From Candidatus Omnitrophota bacterium (GTDB lineage: Bacteria; Omnitrophota; Gorgyraeia; 1-14-0-20-64-10; JACQQZ01), in contig JACQQZ010000153.1 in assembly GCA_016206755.1 (NCBI GenBank), positions 1-8,677 of the forward strand: a stretch of 8,677 nt of DNA. The letters are read 5' to 3'. Below, in pieces: positions 1 through 6,263 of this stretch. The notes beneath the pieces are model-generated. The model was not told the DNA's origin. It was given only the letters and a program-made list of their open reading frames with translations, and did not search any database. How positions within the stretch are numbered: position 1 is the stretch's first letter; the number at the start of each line of letters is the position of its first letter. A program made the position numbers and the translations under genes.

Positions 1-701
1 AACTCGGGCTGGCGGTCGGCCCGCAGATCTTCGTCCCGGAAGCATTTTGCAATTTGATAGTAGCGCTCGTAGCCGGCCACCATCAGCAATTGCTTAAACA
101 ACTGCGGCGACTGAGGCAGCGCAAAAAAATGCCCCGGGTTGACGCGGCTGGGCACCAGATAGTCGCGCGCGCCCTCGGGGGTGGATTTGGTCAAGATCGG
201 CGTTTCGATTTCAATGAACCCGCGGGCGTCGAGAAAATCGCGTATCGTCTTGAGCACCTGATGACGCAGCGTCAAGTTCTTGAGCATCGCCGGGCGCCGC
301 AGGTCCAGATAGCGGTAGGTGTAGCGAAGCTCTTCGGTCACTTCCGAATCATCCGCAATTTCAAAAGGGGGCGTCAGCGAGGGATTGAGCACCGTCAACG
401 CATCCGCTTCCAGCTCCACCTGCCCGGTCGGGATTTTCGGGTTTTCCGTCCCTGCCGGACGCTGTCGCACCGTTCCGCCGGCTTGAATCACATACTCGGA
501 GCGCAGGTCCCGGGCTTGGGCATGGACAATTCCTTGCTGCGGATTGAAGACCACCTGGAGAAGTCCGGATCGATCCCGAAGATCGATAAACGTCAAGCCG
601 CCGTGGTCGCGCCGGCGATGCACCCAGCCGCACACGGTGACATGTTTGCCGATCTCCTCCGGAGAAACAGCGGCGCATGCATGGCTGCGATAAGGACTCA
701 T
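1..701 (-). CDS. aspS: aspartyl-tRNA synthetase, N-terminal 233 residues (3' end outside window)
   Basis: Class II aminoacyl-tRNA synthetase that charges tRNA with aspartate in the cytoplasm. The first 233 codons are present and the gene runs off the left edge. Residues about 18-110 form the N-terminal OB-fold anticodon-binding domain ([13 protein letters not shown] at 23-35, then FIDLRDRSG). The catalytic domain follows with the motif 1 region [20 protein letters not shown], then [12 protein letters not shown] and motif 2 [14 protein letters not shown] just before the edge. The ATG at 701 overlaps the hisS stop as ATGA, so translation is probably coupled, and no clear Shine-Dalgarno is seen. 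His33 and Gly84 align by eye with the His31/Gly82 pair of the Pseudomonas non-discriminating enzyme, where E. coli has Leu and Lys. The enzyme may therefore also charge tRNA(Asn). The family assignment is certain; the relaxed specificity is inference. Confidence 0.97.
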   Translation of the reverse strand, partial: MSPYRSHACAAVSPEEIGKHVTVCGWVHRRRDHGGLTFIDLRDRSGLLQVVFNPQQGIVHAQARDLRSEYVIQAGGTVRQRPAGTENPKIPTGQVELEADALTVLNPSLTPPFEIADDSEVTEELRYTYRYLDLRRPAMLKNLTLRHQVLKTIRDFLDARGFIEIETPILTKSTPEGARDYLVPSRVNPGHFFALPQSPQLFKQLLMVAGYERYYQIAKCFRDEDLRADRQPE

Positions 702-1975
702 GCCGCCGCCCGCAAACGCCGAAGCACTTCATCGACGCACCCTTCCCAAGTCGCCTCGGCCTGGCTCCGTGTGGCCATGTCCCGCAACGTCACGGTTCCC
801 TTGGCCAATTCATCATCGCCGATCATCAAAACGATGGGACACCCCTGCCTGTTTGCATTTTCCATCTGACGCCTTAAAGAGTGCGCTTCGAATTCGCCCA
901 CGGCGGCGATGCCGGCCGCGCGCAGATGCTGCAAAAGCTCCAGCGCCTTGCCGCGGGCCTGCTCGCCCAACGCCGCCACATAGACGGCCGGCGGCTGCGC
1001 CGGCGGGATGGCGACCTGCTCCGCTTCCAACGCCATCATCACGCGCTCCAGCCCGATCGCAAAACCGACCGCCGGCGTCGGCTGCCCGCCCATTCGTTCC
1101 ACCAAATCGTCATACCGTCCGCCGGCCCCGATGGCATTCTGGGCGCCCAACCCCGGATAGACCACCTCGAACGCCGTTTTTGTATAATAGTCCAGCCCGC
1201 GCACCAAATGAGGATCGGGATGACACTCAACCCCAACGGTTCTCAGCGACGCGAGCGCCTTGTCGTAATGGTCCGCGCAGTCTTTGCACAGCCACTTACT
1301 CCACTGCATGCTGCCCTTTGCGATGCTCCGGCAACGCTCGATCTTGCAATCAAGAATGCGCAGGGGATTTACTTCCAGACGCTGTTTACAATCGGGGCAT
1401 AGATCCATGTGATGGCCAAGAAAATAGGTTTTGAGATATTCGAGCATCTTGGGCCGGTCGTTGCGGCAGCCCAAATTGTTGACCATCAGCATCGCCCCGC
1501 GAATTCCCAATGACTTGAGCAGATGCATCAGCATCGCCATCACTTCGGCGTCCTGGTGCGGGCTGGCTGAACCGAAGACTTCCACGCCCACCTGATGAAA
1601 CTGGCGCCGCCGGCCGGCTTGCGGACGCTCGGCGCGAAACATCGGCCCGACGTAGTACCACTTGGTCAAAGAGCTGGTCTTGTCCATTCCGTGCTCGAGG
1701 AACGCGCGCACCGCCGAGGCCGTCCCTTCCGGACGAAGCGCAACCCTGCGGTCGCCGCGGTCATTGAACAGATACATCTGTTTTTGAACGATCTCGGTGG
1801 CAACTCCCAGGGACTGGAGGAAAACTTCCGCAGTTTCCATGATGGGGGTCCGGATCTCCTGAAACCCATACCGGTGCAAAACCTGCCGGGCTTTTTGCTC
1901 GACGGCTTGCCAACGGCTTGCCTCTTCCGGAAGAAGATCGCTGGTGCCTCCAAGAGCTTCCAATCGTGCAGCCAT
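698..1975 (-). CDS. hisS: histidyl-tRNA synthetase
   Basis: Charges tRNA(His) with histidine; normally a cytoplasmic class II homodimer. The 425 residues match the usual bacterial length. Visible in order are: [10 protein letters not shown] near 9-18, RPEGT at 81-85 with the active-site Glu83, motif 2 [18 protein letters not shown] at 113-130, the histidine motif LVRGLDYY at 257-264 with catalytic-type Arg259, AGGRYDDL, and motif 3 [11 protein letters not shown] at 302-312. A C-terminal anticodon-binding domain covers about 328-425. The insertion region has two CxxC pairs (C193/C196 and C230/C233) plus C210 and C215, which could bind a metal; such cysteines are known in a subset of bacterial HisRS. 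The family's usual Arg or Lys before GT near the N-terminus is Gly here. The gene begins 15 bases after the HU-family stop without a clear ribosome site, and its TGA overlaps the aspS ATG. It is probably in one operon with both. Confidence 0.97.
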   Translation of the reverse strand: MAARLEALGGTSDLLPEEASRWQAVEQKARQVLHRYGFQEIRTPIMETAEVFLQSLGVATEIVQKQMYLFNDRGDRRVALRPEGTASAVRAFLEHGMDKTSSLTKWYYVGPMFRAERPQAGRRRQFHQVGVEVFGSASPHQDAEVMAMLMHLLKSLGIRGAMLMVNNLGCRNDRPKMLEYLKTYFLGHHMDLCPDCKQRLEVNPLRILDCKIERCRSIAKGSMQWSKWLCKDCADHYDKALASLRTVGVECHPDPHLVRGLDYYTKTAFEVVYPGLGAQNAIGAGGRYDDLVERMGGQPTPAVGFAIGLERVMMALEAEQVAIPPAQPPAVYVAALGEQARGKALELLQHLRAAGIAAVGEFEAHSLRRQMENANRQGCPIVLMIGDDELAKGTVTLRDMATRSQAEATWEGCVDEVLRRLRAAA

Positions 1976-1990
1976 GAAATAGAGAGGGGA

Positions 1991-2263
1991 TTAGCGTACG
2001 TCGCGCTTCATGATGAGGCCGGGCTTAAAAACCGCCACGCGCTTGGGCGGAACAGGAACTTTCTCCCCGGTGCGGGGATTGCGGCCCGTGCGGCCTCGAC
2101 GAACTCTGGCTTTGAAAATTCCGAAATTTCGAAGCTCAACCGTTTCGCCGCGGCTAAGCGCCGCGACGATGCAGTCCAGGGATTTTTGAAGCACTTTTTT
2201 GACGTCGACCTGCTTGATCCCCGTGTCTGATGCCACTTGGAGCACGATCTCTTTTTTGGTCAT
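1991..2263 (-). CDS. HU/IHF-family DNA-binding protein
   Basis: A small histone-like protein of 90 residues that normally acts as a dimer to bend DNA in the nucleoid, in recombination and in replication. The N-terminal helices start at TKKEIVLQVASDTGI. The core ETVELRNFGIFKAR spans about 40-53. The beta-arm runs through GRNPRTGEKVPVPPK at 60-74, with the DNA-intercalating-type proline at 63. It ends with the conserved VAVFKPG at 77-82. The frame is open up to an ATG at 2302, but family alignment puts the start at the ATG at 2263 (MTKKEI). I cannot tell HU from IHF alpha or beta, so no symbol is given. It is the first gene after a probable promoter and lies 15 bases ahead of hisS, which suggests HU, hisS and aspS are transcribed together. 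Confidence 0.93.
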   Translation of the reverse strand: MTKKEIVLQVASDTGIKQVDVKKVLQKSLDCIVAALSRGETVELRNFGIFKARVRRGRTGRNPRTGEKVPVPPKRVAVFKPGLIMKRDVR

Positions 2264-2318
2264 GGATGGGCCCCGAAGAATTGACGTAACACTATGCCAC
2301 ATTCAAAGATACGGCGGT

Positions 2319-2330
2319 TGAATTGATTCA
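2319..2330 (-). repeat. short inverted repeat just downstream of the -10 element
   Basis: TGAATCAATTCA is a perfect 5+2+5 inverted repeat. It begins at the last base of the proposed -10 hexamer and covers the expected transcription start. The position would suit a small operator or self-regulation site for the HU-family gene, but 12 bases with a 5-base arm can occur by chance. No regulator is implied. Confidence 0.25.
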
Positions 2331-2358
2331 GGATAATGGATGGAGGAGGGAAAGTCAA
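2330..2358 (-). promoter_or_regulatory. probable sigma70-type promoter for the HU-hisS-aspS operon
   Basis: On the minus strand TTGACT (2358-2353, 5 of 6 to consensus) is followed after exactly 17 bases by TATCCT (2335-2330, 4 of 6). This lies in the 108-base gap after the dnaE stop and about 60 bases before the HU-family ATG. It is the only sizeable intergenic gap in the window. The spacing and -35 match are good and the -10 match is moderate. Confidence 0.55.
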
Positions 2359-2365
2359 AACATTT

Positions 2366-2381
2366 CGCCGCTTAAGCGGCG
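2366..2381 (-). terminator. 16-bp palindrome across the dnaE stop codon, possible weak terminator
   Basis: CGCCGCTTAAGCGGCG is a perfect palindrome containing the TAA stop of dnaE (2374-2372). As RNA it folds into a 6-bp all-GC stem with a UUAA loop. The sequence that follows, AAATGTTTTGACTTT, has only a broken T-tract, so intrinsic termination would be weak. It sits directly ahead of the next promoter's -35 box. It could instead be a 3'-end stabiliser or an RNA structure that slows ribosomes at the stop. Confidence 0.35.
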
Positions 2382-3223
2382 GATGAAGCGGGGATCGAGG
2401 ATGTTTTCACGTTGACCACATCCGGGCCCAAAAGCGCTTCGATGCCCTGAAAAAGCTCATCGGTGGGATTGACGCAGCAGCCCTGCGCGGTTTTGATCTC
2501 ATAAGTTTTGTTTTCGGGCGCGACAAAGGTCAATGTCACCGGAACGGTGCCCGGATATTGTTTGAGCAATTGATAGACGGACTCCAGCGTGGATTGCTCC
2601 AAACCGGCGGTGATCAGCTTGATCTGGATCGCTTCGGTCAGTTTTTGGCGGGCCTCTTCCAGAGAGGCCACTTCGTTGGCCAAGAGTTTCGGTTCTTCTT
2701 CCCGGAGACTCAGGCGGCCCTTGACGAAAACAATCGCCTCCACGGCGATGCTCTTGGAGCAAGCGGCGAACGACTTCGGAAAAACCAGAACCTCCACCGC
2801 CCCGCTGAAGTCTTCCAATCGCAAAATGGCCATTCGCTCATTGGTTTTCTTCGTCGTCGTCATTTTGACTTTGGTGATGACCCCGCCGAGCGTAATGTCG
2901 GCTCCATCTTTTGAAGCGCCCAGTTTGTCGATGGGCATGGAGGCGTAGGCATGAATCATCCGCTCATGGCGGGACAACGGGTGCCCCGTCAGATAAAAAC
3001 CCAGAAGCTCTTTTTCGTAAGAGAGGCGCTGATTCTCCGGCCATTCTCGGATGTTGGGGATCTCGTTGACGGTTTTTGCAAAGGCATCCTCTTTCTTGAA
3101 AGAGTCGAACAGCGACATCTGCCCGGCCAGCCGGTCCTTCTGCGTGCCGCTGGCCACATCCAAAGCTTTGTCCAAAATTGCCGTCATCTGCGACCGGAAC
3201 AGTTTCATCGAATCAAAGGCGCC
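2372..3223 (-). CDS. dnaE: dnaE C-terminal part, downstream of an in-frame TGA
   Basis: Residues 878-1160 of the read-through DNA polymerase III alpha subunit, in the same frame as the upstream part. It starts with GAFDS, the continuation of the conserved LESLIK-x-GAFDS segment, then MKLFRSQ. If made separately, the only plausible start is the ATG at 3208, giving 278 residues; a GAGG lies 13 bases before it, too far for a good ribosome site. It holds the internal beta-clamp-binding pentapeptide QMSLF (912-916), the LSYEKELLGFYLTGHPLSRH segment, the OB-fold (about ITLGGVITKVKM through LVFPKSF) and a C-terminal domain that in relatives contacts tau. The protein sequence shows no decay, so this part appears to be under selection or only very recently disconnected. 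It ends with TAA inside a palindrome. Confidence 0.93.
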   Translation of the reverse strand, partial: GAFDSMKLFRSQMTAILDKALDVASGTQKDRLAGQMSLFDSFKKEDAFAKTVNEIPNIREWPENQRLSYEKELLGFYLTGHPLSRHERMIHAYASMPIDKLGASKDGADITLGGVITKVKMTTTKKTNERMAILRLEDFSGAVEVLVFPKSFAACSKSIAVEAIVFVKGRLSLREEEPKLLANEVASLEEARQKLTEAIQIKLITAGLEQSTLESVYQLLKQYPGTVPVTLTFVAPENKTYEIKTAQGCCVNPTDELFQGIEALLGPDVVNVKTSSIPASSAA

Positions 3224-3226
3224 TCA
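3224..3226 (-). other. dnaE: in-frame TGA at dnaE codon 877
   Basis: The minus strand reads TTG ATC AAA TGA GGC GCC TTT GAT TCG ATG, i.e. L-I-K-stop-G-A-F-D-S-M, with family similarity in one frame on both sides. As I recall relatives, this position is usually Ala or Cys, sometimes another small residue. TGA is one base from the Cys codons TGC and TGT and from GGA (Gly), while an Ala codon would need two changes. At least five other genes in the window end naturally at TGA, so a genome-wide change of code is unlikely. Confidence 0.97.
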
Positions 3227-5854
3227 TTTGATCAAGCTTTCCAGCACCTTGCGGTTGACCAATCGCAGATCGATGCGTTCGCAAAATTCGTAAATGTCCT
3301 TGAACTTGCCCTGTTTTTCACGGGCCTGAATGATGGAATCAATGGCCCCCCGCCCGACGTTTTTCACCGCCGACAGGCCGAACCGGATGGTCTGAGGGTT
3401 GACCACCGTGAATTTGGAAAAGCTCTCGTTGACGTCCGGCGGGAGAATCTGAATCCCCATCCGCTTGGACTCATCGATGTACTGGGCGATCTTGTCTAAG
3501 TTTTCACGTTCGGAGGTCAGCAGCGCCGTCATGAACTCCGACGGATAATTGGCCTTCAGATAGGCAGTGCGATAGGAAATGATGGCATACGCCGCCGAGT
3601 GAGAGCGATTGAAGCCATAACCTGCGAAATAGGCAACCAGCTCAAAAATTTTCTCGGCTGTTTTCTTGTCGACGTGATTCTTGACCGCTCCTTCGATAAA
3701 ATCGGTGCGGGCTTGCTCCATGATTTCGGAGTCTTTTTTCCCCATGGCGCGGCGCAACAGGTCTGCGCGGGCAAGAGAAAAACCTGCGATCGTTGATACG
3801 ATGCGCATCACCTGTTCCTGAAAAACAATGATTCCATACGTATCTTTTAGAATCGGCTCCAGGGCCGGGTGATCGTACCTGACTTTGACCTGGCCGTGGC
3901 GGCGCTTGATGAAGTCATCGAGCATGCCGCTGCCGATCGGGCCCGGGCGGAAGAGGGCTAAAAGCGAGATCAGGTCTTCCATGCGGTCCGGCTTGAGCTT
4001 GCGCAAGAGATCGCGCATCCCGGAAGATTCCAACTGAAAAACGCCGGTCGATTCCGCATTGCTGAGCATTTTGTAAGTGGCGGCGTCATCGAGCGGAATT
4101 TTCTCCCACTCGATCTGGATGCCCTGCGTGCGCTTGACGATCTTCATGGCTTCATCGATGACGGTCAGCGTGCGCAACCCCAAAAAGTCCATCTTGAGGA
4201 GTCCTACTTTTTCCAGAGACTCCATGGCGTAACCGGTCGTGATCTGGTCGTCGGAGGTCTTAAACAGCGGGATGTAATCGGTCAGATCGCCGTCGGCGAT
4301 GACCACGCCGGCCGCGTGGGTGGAGGCGTGGCGCGTCAATCCTTCCAATTTGGTGGAGGTATCGATCAGCTCCCCAACGCGCGGGTCGGATTCGTATAAA
4401 TTTTTCAATTCCGGTACCATTTCCAAGGCGCGCTTGAGCGTCATCCCCGTCTCCATCGGGATCAGCTTGGCGATGCGATCGGCTTCCGGATAGGTGAAGC
4501 CCATGACGCGCGCGACATCGCGCACCACCGCCTTGGCCATCATCGTTCCAAAAGTGATGATCTGCGCGACCGAGCGTTTGCCGTATTTTTCCTGAACGTA
4601 GGCGATGACTTCCGGCCGGCGCTCGTAGCAGAAATCGATGTCGATGTCGGGGAAGCTGACGCGGTCCGGATTTAAGAACCGCTCAAACAGCAAGTCGTAG
4701 CGCAACGGATCGATGTCGGTGATCCCCAGGCAGTAGCTGACGACGGAACCGGCCGCCGACCCGCGGCCGGGGCCGACGGGGATTCCCTGCGATTTGGCAT
4801 GGCGCACAAAATCCCAGACGATGAGGAAGTAGCTGGTAAAGCCGGTCTTGTCGATGATGCTCAGCTCCTGTTCGATGCGCGGATCGACCGCTTCATTCCG
4901 GCCTTGGGAAACGTACAGACGCTCCCTTCCCTGCCTGACCAGCTCGCGCAGGTACTGTTTTTGAGATTTTCCGGCGGGGGGATCGAATTGCGGCAGGTGG
5001 GGCGTTGAAAGATCGATTTCGACGTTGGATTTCTCGGCGATTTCTACGGTGCGGCGGACGGCCTCAGGCACCTCCGCAAAAATTTTGTACATCTCTTCCG
5101 GCGATTTGAAATAGAACTCGTCGTTTGAGAAACGGAAACGGTTGGCATCGGACAAGTTGGTTCCGGTTTGGATGCACAACAGCGCATCATGCGCCTTGGA
5201 GTCCGACCGGTCAATGTAGTGAAGGTCGTTGGTGGCCACCAGCGGCAGCTCCAACTCCTGGGCCATCTCCACCAGCACGCGATTGACTTTGGATTGGTCC
5301 GGGATGCGGTGGTCTTGCAGCTCGAGGTAAAAATTCCCTCTGCCGAAAATCTCCGCCATTTCTCCGGCCACCTTCCTGGCCTGGGCATCCTGCCCGGCGA
5401 CGATCAGATGCGGGATCTCAGAAGCCAAACAGCCGGAAAGCGCCATGAGCCCCTTGCCGTATTTGTGCAGGAGCTCCTTGTCGACGCGCGGGCGGTAATA
5501 GAAACCCTCGAGGTAAGCCAGCGAAACCAGCTTGGTGAGATTGCGGTAGCCCTCCTCGTCTTTGGCAAGGAGGATCAAATGGAACGACGCTTCGCTGATG
5601 CCCTGGCTGGCTTTGTCAAACCGGCTGTCGGGGGCCACGTACGCTTCGACGCCGAGAACCGGCTTGATGCCGCCCTTCATGCAGGCGTGGTAAAACTCGA
5701 TGGCGCCGAAGAGGTTGCCGTGGTCGGTGAGGGCCAAGGCCGGCATCCTGTTGCGCTGGGCCTGCCCGATCATGTCCTCGAGGCGGCAGGCCCCGTCCAG
5801 CAAAGAGTACTGGCTGTGGACGTGCAGGTGGACGAAATCGCTGTGGGATTTCAC
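3224..5854 (-). CDS. dnaE: DNA polymerase III alpha subunit, N-terminal 876 codons ending at in-frame TGA
   Basis: Catalytic subunit of the replicative DNA polymerase. The N-terminal PHP domain keeps all nine metal-ligand positions seen in Thermus-type enzymes: His9, His11, Asp44, His45, Glu70, His92, Cys142, Asp210 and His212. It may therefore be an active 3'-5' exonuclease, unlike the E. coli domain. The polymerase motifs are VGPGRGSAAGS (about 360-370), SFPDIDIDF with catalytic Asp403 and Asp405, and LLKMDFLGL with Asp556. Fingers (RADLLRRAMGKK, AGYGFNRSHSAAY) and helix-hairpin-helix (VKNVGRGAID) follow. I take GTG at 5854 as the start: it begins VKSHSDFVHLHVHS as relatives do, and the full reading is then 1160 residues, the length of the E. 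coli protein. An in-frame ATG at 5926 would overlap the upstream gene by 65 bases. The frame stops at TGA (3226-3224) after LESLIK. There is no intein sequence at the break. Confidence 0.95.
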   Translation of the reverse strand: MKSHSDFVHLHVHSQYSLLDGACRLEDMIGQAQRNRMPALALTDHGNLFGAIEFYHACMKGGIKPVLGVEAYVAPDSRFDKASQGISEASFHLILLAKDEEGYRNLTKLVSLAYLEGFYYRPRVDKELLHKYGKGLMALSGCLASEIPHLIVAGQDAQARKVAGEMAEIFGRGNFYLELQDHRIPDQSKVNRVLVEMAQELELPLVATNDLHYIDRSDSKAHDALLCIQTGTNLSDANRFRFSNDEFYFKSPEEMYKIFAEVPEAVRRTVEIAEKSNVEIDLSTPHLPQFDPPAGKSQKQYLRELVRQGRERLYVSQGRNEAVDPRIEQELSIIDKTGFTSYFLIVWDFVRHAKSQGIPVGPGRGSAAGSVVSYCLGITDIDPLRYDLLFERFLNPDRVSFPDIDIDFCYERRPEVIAYVQEKYGKRSVAQIITFGTMMAKAVVRDVARVMGFTYPEADRIAKLIPMETGMTLKRALEMVPELKNLYESDPRVGELIDTSTKLEGLTRHASTHAAGVVIADGDLTDYIPLFKTSDDQITTGYAMESLEKVGLLKMDFLGLRTLTVIDEAMKIVKRTQGIQIEWEKIPLDDAATYKMLSNAESTGVFQLESSGMRDLLRKLKPDRMEDLISLLALFRPGPIGSGMLDDFIKRRHGQVKVRYDHPALEPILKDTYGIIVFQEQVMRIVSTIAGFSLARADLLRRAMGKKDSEIMEQARTDFIEGAVKNHVDKKTAEKIFELVAYFAGYGFNRSHSAAYAIISYRTAYLKANYPSEFMTALLTSERENLDKIAQYIDESKRMGIQILPPDVNESFSKFTVVNPQTIRFGLSAVKNVGRGAIDSIIQAREKQGKFKDIYEFCERIDLRLVNRKVLESLIK

Positions 5855-5869
5855 CGGGATTTCACCGGG
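5845..5869 (-). repeat. perfect 11-bp tandem duplication at the dnaE start
   Basis: On the plus strand GGGATTTCACC occurs twice in tandem (5845-5855 and 5856-5866), followed by a further GGG. On the minus strand each unit contains GGTGA. The first-transcribed copy supplies the TGA stop of the S23-family gene (5864-5862) and the second supplies the GTG start of dnaE (5854-5852). Removing one unit would restore a GTGA overlap, which matches the ATGA overlaps elsewhere in this gene set. Confidence 0.9.
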
Positions 5870-6263
5870 GGGAATCCTGATCTTTATTTTCGGTGGACCG
5901 GCGCACGTACTGGATCGTGTCGTCAAACAGATGGCCCACTTCCGTGGCCGAAGCGAACATCTGATTGAACGTCATTTCCGTGACGTATTTCAAGTCGGTC
6001 GCCGAGTACAGTTTGGTCCGAATTTCCATCAAGAGGTCTTTGGCCTTCAAAAAAAACTGGGCCGTATCCTTCGGATCCGCCTGCTGGGCGCCTTCGACAA
6101 CCTTGGCCAGCATCTGGCTGCACAGGTCCCGAAGCTGATTGCGAAACGCGGCGTCCTGGAAAAACGGCTTTTGGCCGGTGACTCTGTAAATTTCCGCGAC
6201 CCATTGCCGGGCGGCGAGCCACGTCTTAAACTGCCCGAAATCCTCGAAGAGGGCCAGGGTCAT
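5862..6263 (-). CDS. four-helix-bundle protein, S23/IVP family
   Basis: A 133-residue protein resembling the S23 family, first found encoded in 23S rRNA intervening sequences but also common as free-standing genes; its cellular role is not established. The family pattern is visible: LFEDFGQFKTWLAARQWVAEIY at 5-26, QLRDLCSQMLAKVVEG at 43-58 with the typical Glu-Gly, then a third helix with FFLKAKDLLMEIRTKL and Glu80, and a final helix VGHLFDDTIQYVRR. The usual SNIAEG is here AKVVEG. The frame is open up to 6482, but that upstream part is the kinase gene read in another frame. The ATG at 6263 overlaps the kinase stop as ATGA, which fixes the start. It ends 7 bases before the dnaE GTG. There is no rRNA in the window, so this is not an intervening-sequence copy. 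Its place between a kinase and dnaE is unusual. Confidence 0.85.
   Translation of the reverse strand: MTLALFEDFGQFKTWLAARQWVAEIYRVTGQKPFFQDAAFRNQLRDLCSQMLAKVVEGAQQADPKDTAQFFLKAKDLLMEIRTKLYSATDLKYVTEMTFNQMFASATEVGHLFDDTIQYVRRSTENKDQDSPR

Noticed and set aside
361..732. A 123-codon minus-strand frame overlapping aspS and hisS
   Set aside because: Same strand but a different frame from aspS, which is conserved along the whole stretch; no family resemblance.
54..869. A 271-codon open frame on the plus strand
   Set aside because: Antisense to aspS and the end of hisS; rich in Arg, His and Gly as expected for a GC-rich shadow frame.
3191..3210. Hairpin downstream of the dnaE TGA as a bacterial SECIS element
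   Set aside because: The loop position about 20 bases after the TGA fits, but the stem is short and bulged and the ACUG loop lacks a G in its first two bases, so it does not meet the usual bacterial pattern.
3209..3230. A frameshift or a split intein in dnaE
   Set aside because: The frame is identical before and after the stop, and there is no intein-like sequence at the junction: the conserved segment continues directly from LESLIK to GAFDS.
5168..5968. A 266-codon open frame on the plus strand
   Set aside because: Antisense to the PHP domain of dnaE and the end of the S23-family gene; no recognisable protein features.
5862..6263. An rRNA intervening sequence or a diversity-generating retroelement accessory gene
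   Set aside because: No rRNA sequence, reverse transcriptase or template repeat is present around the S23-family gene.
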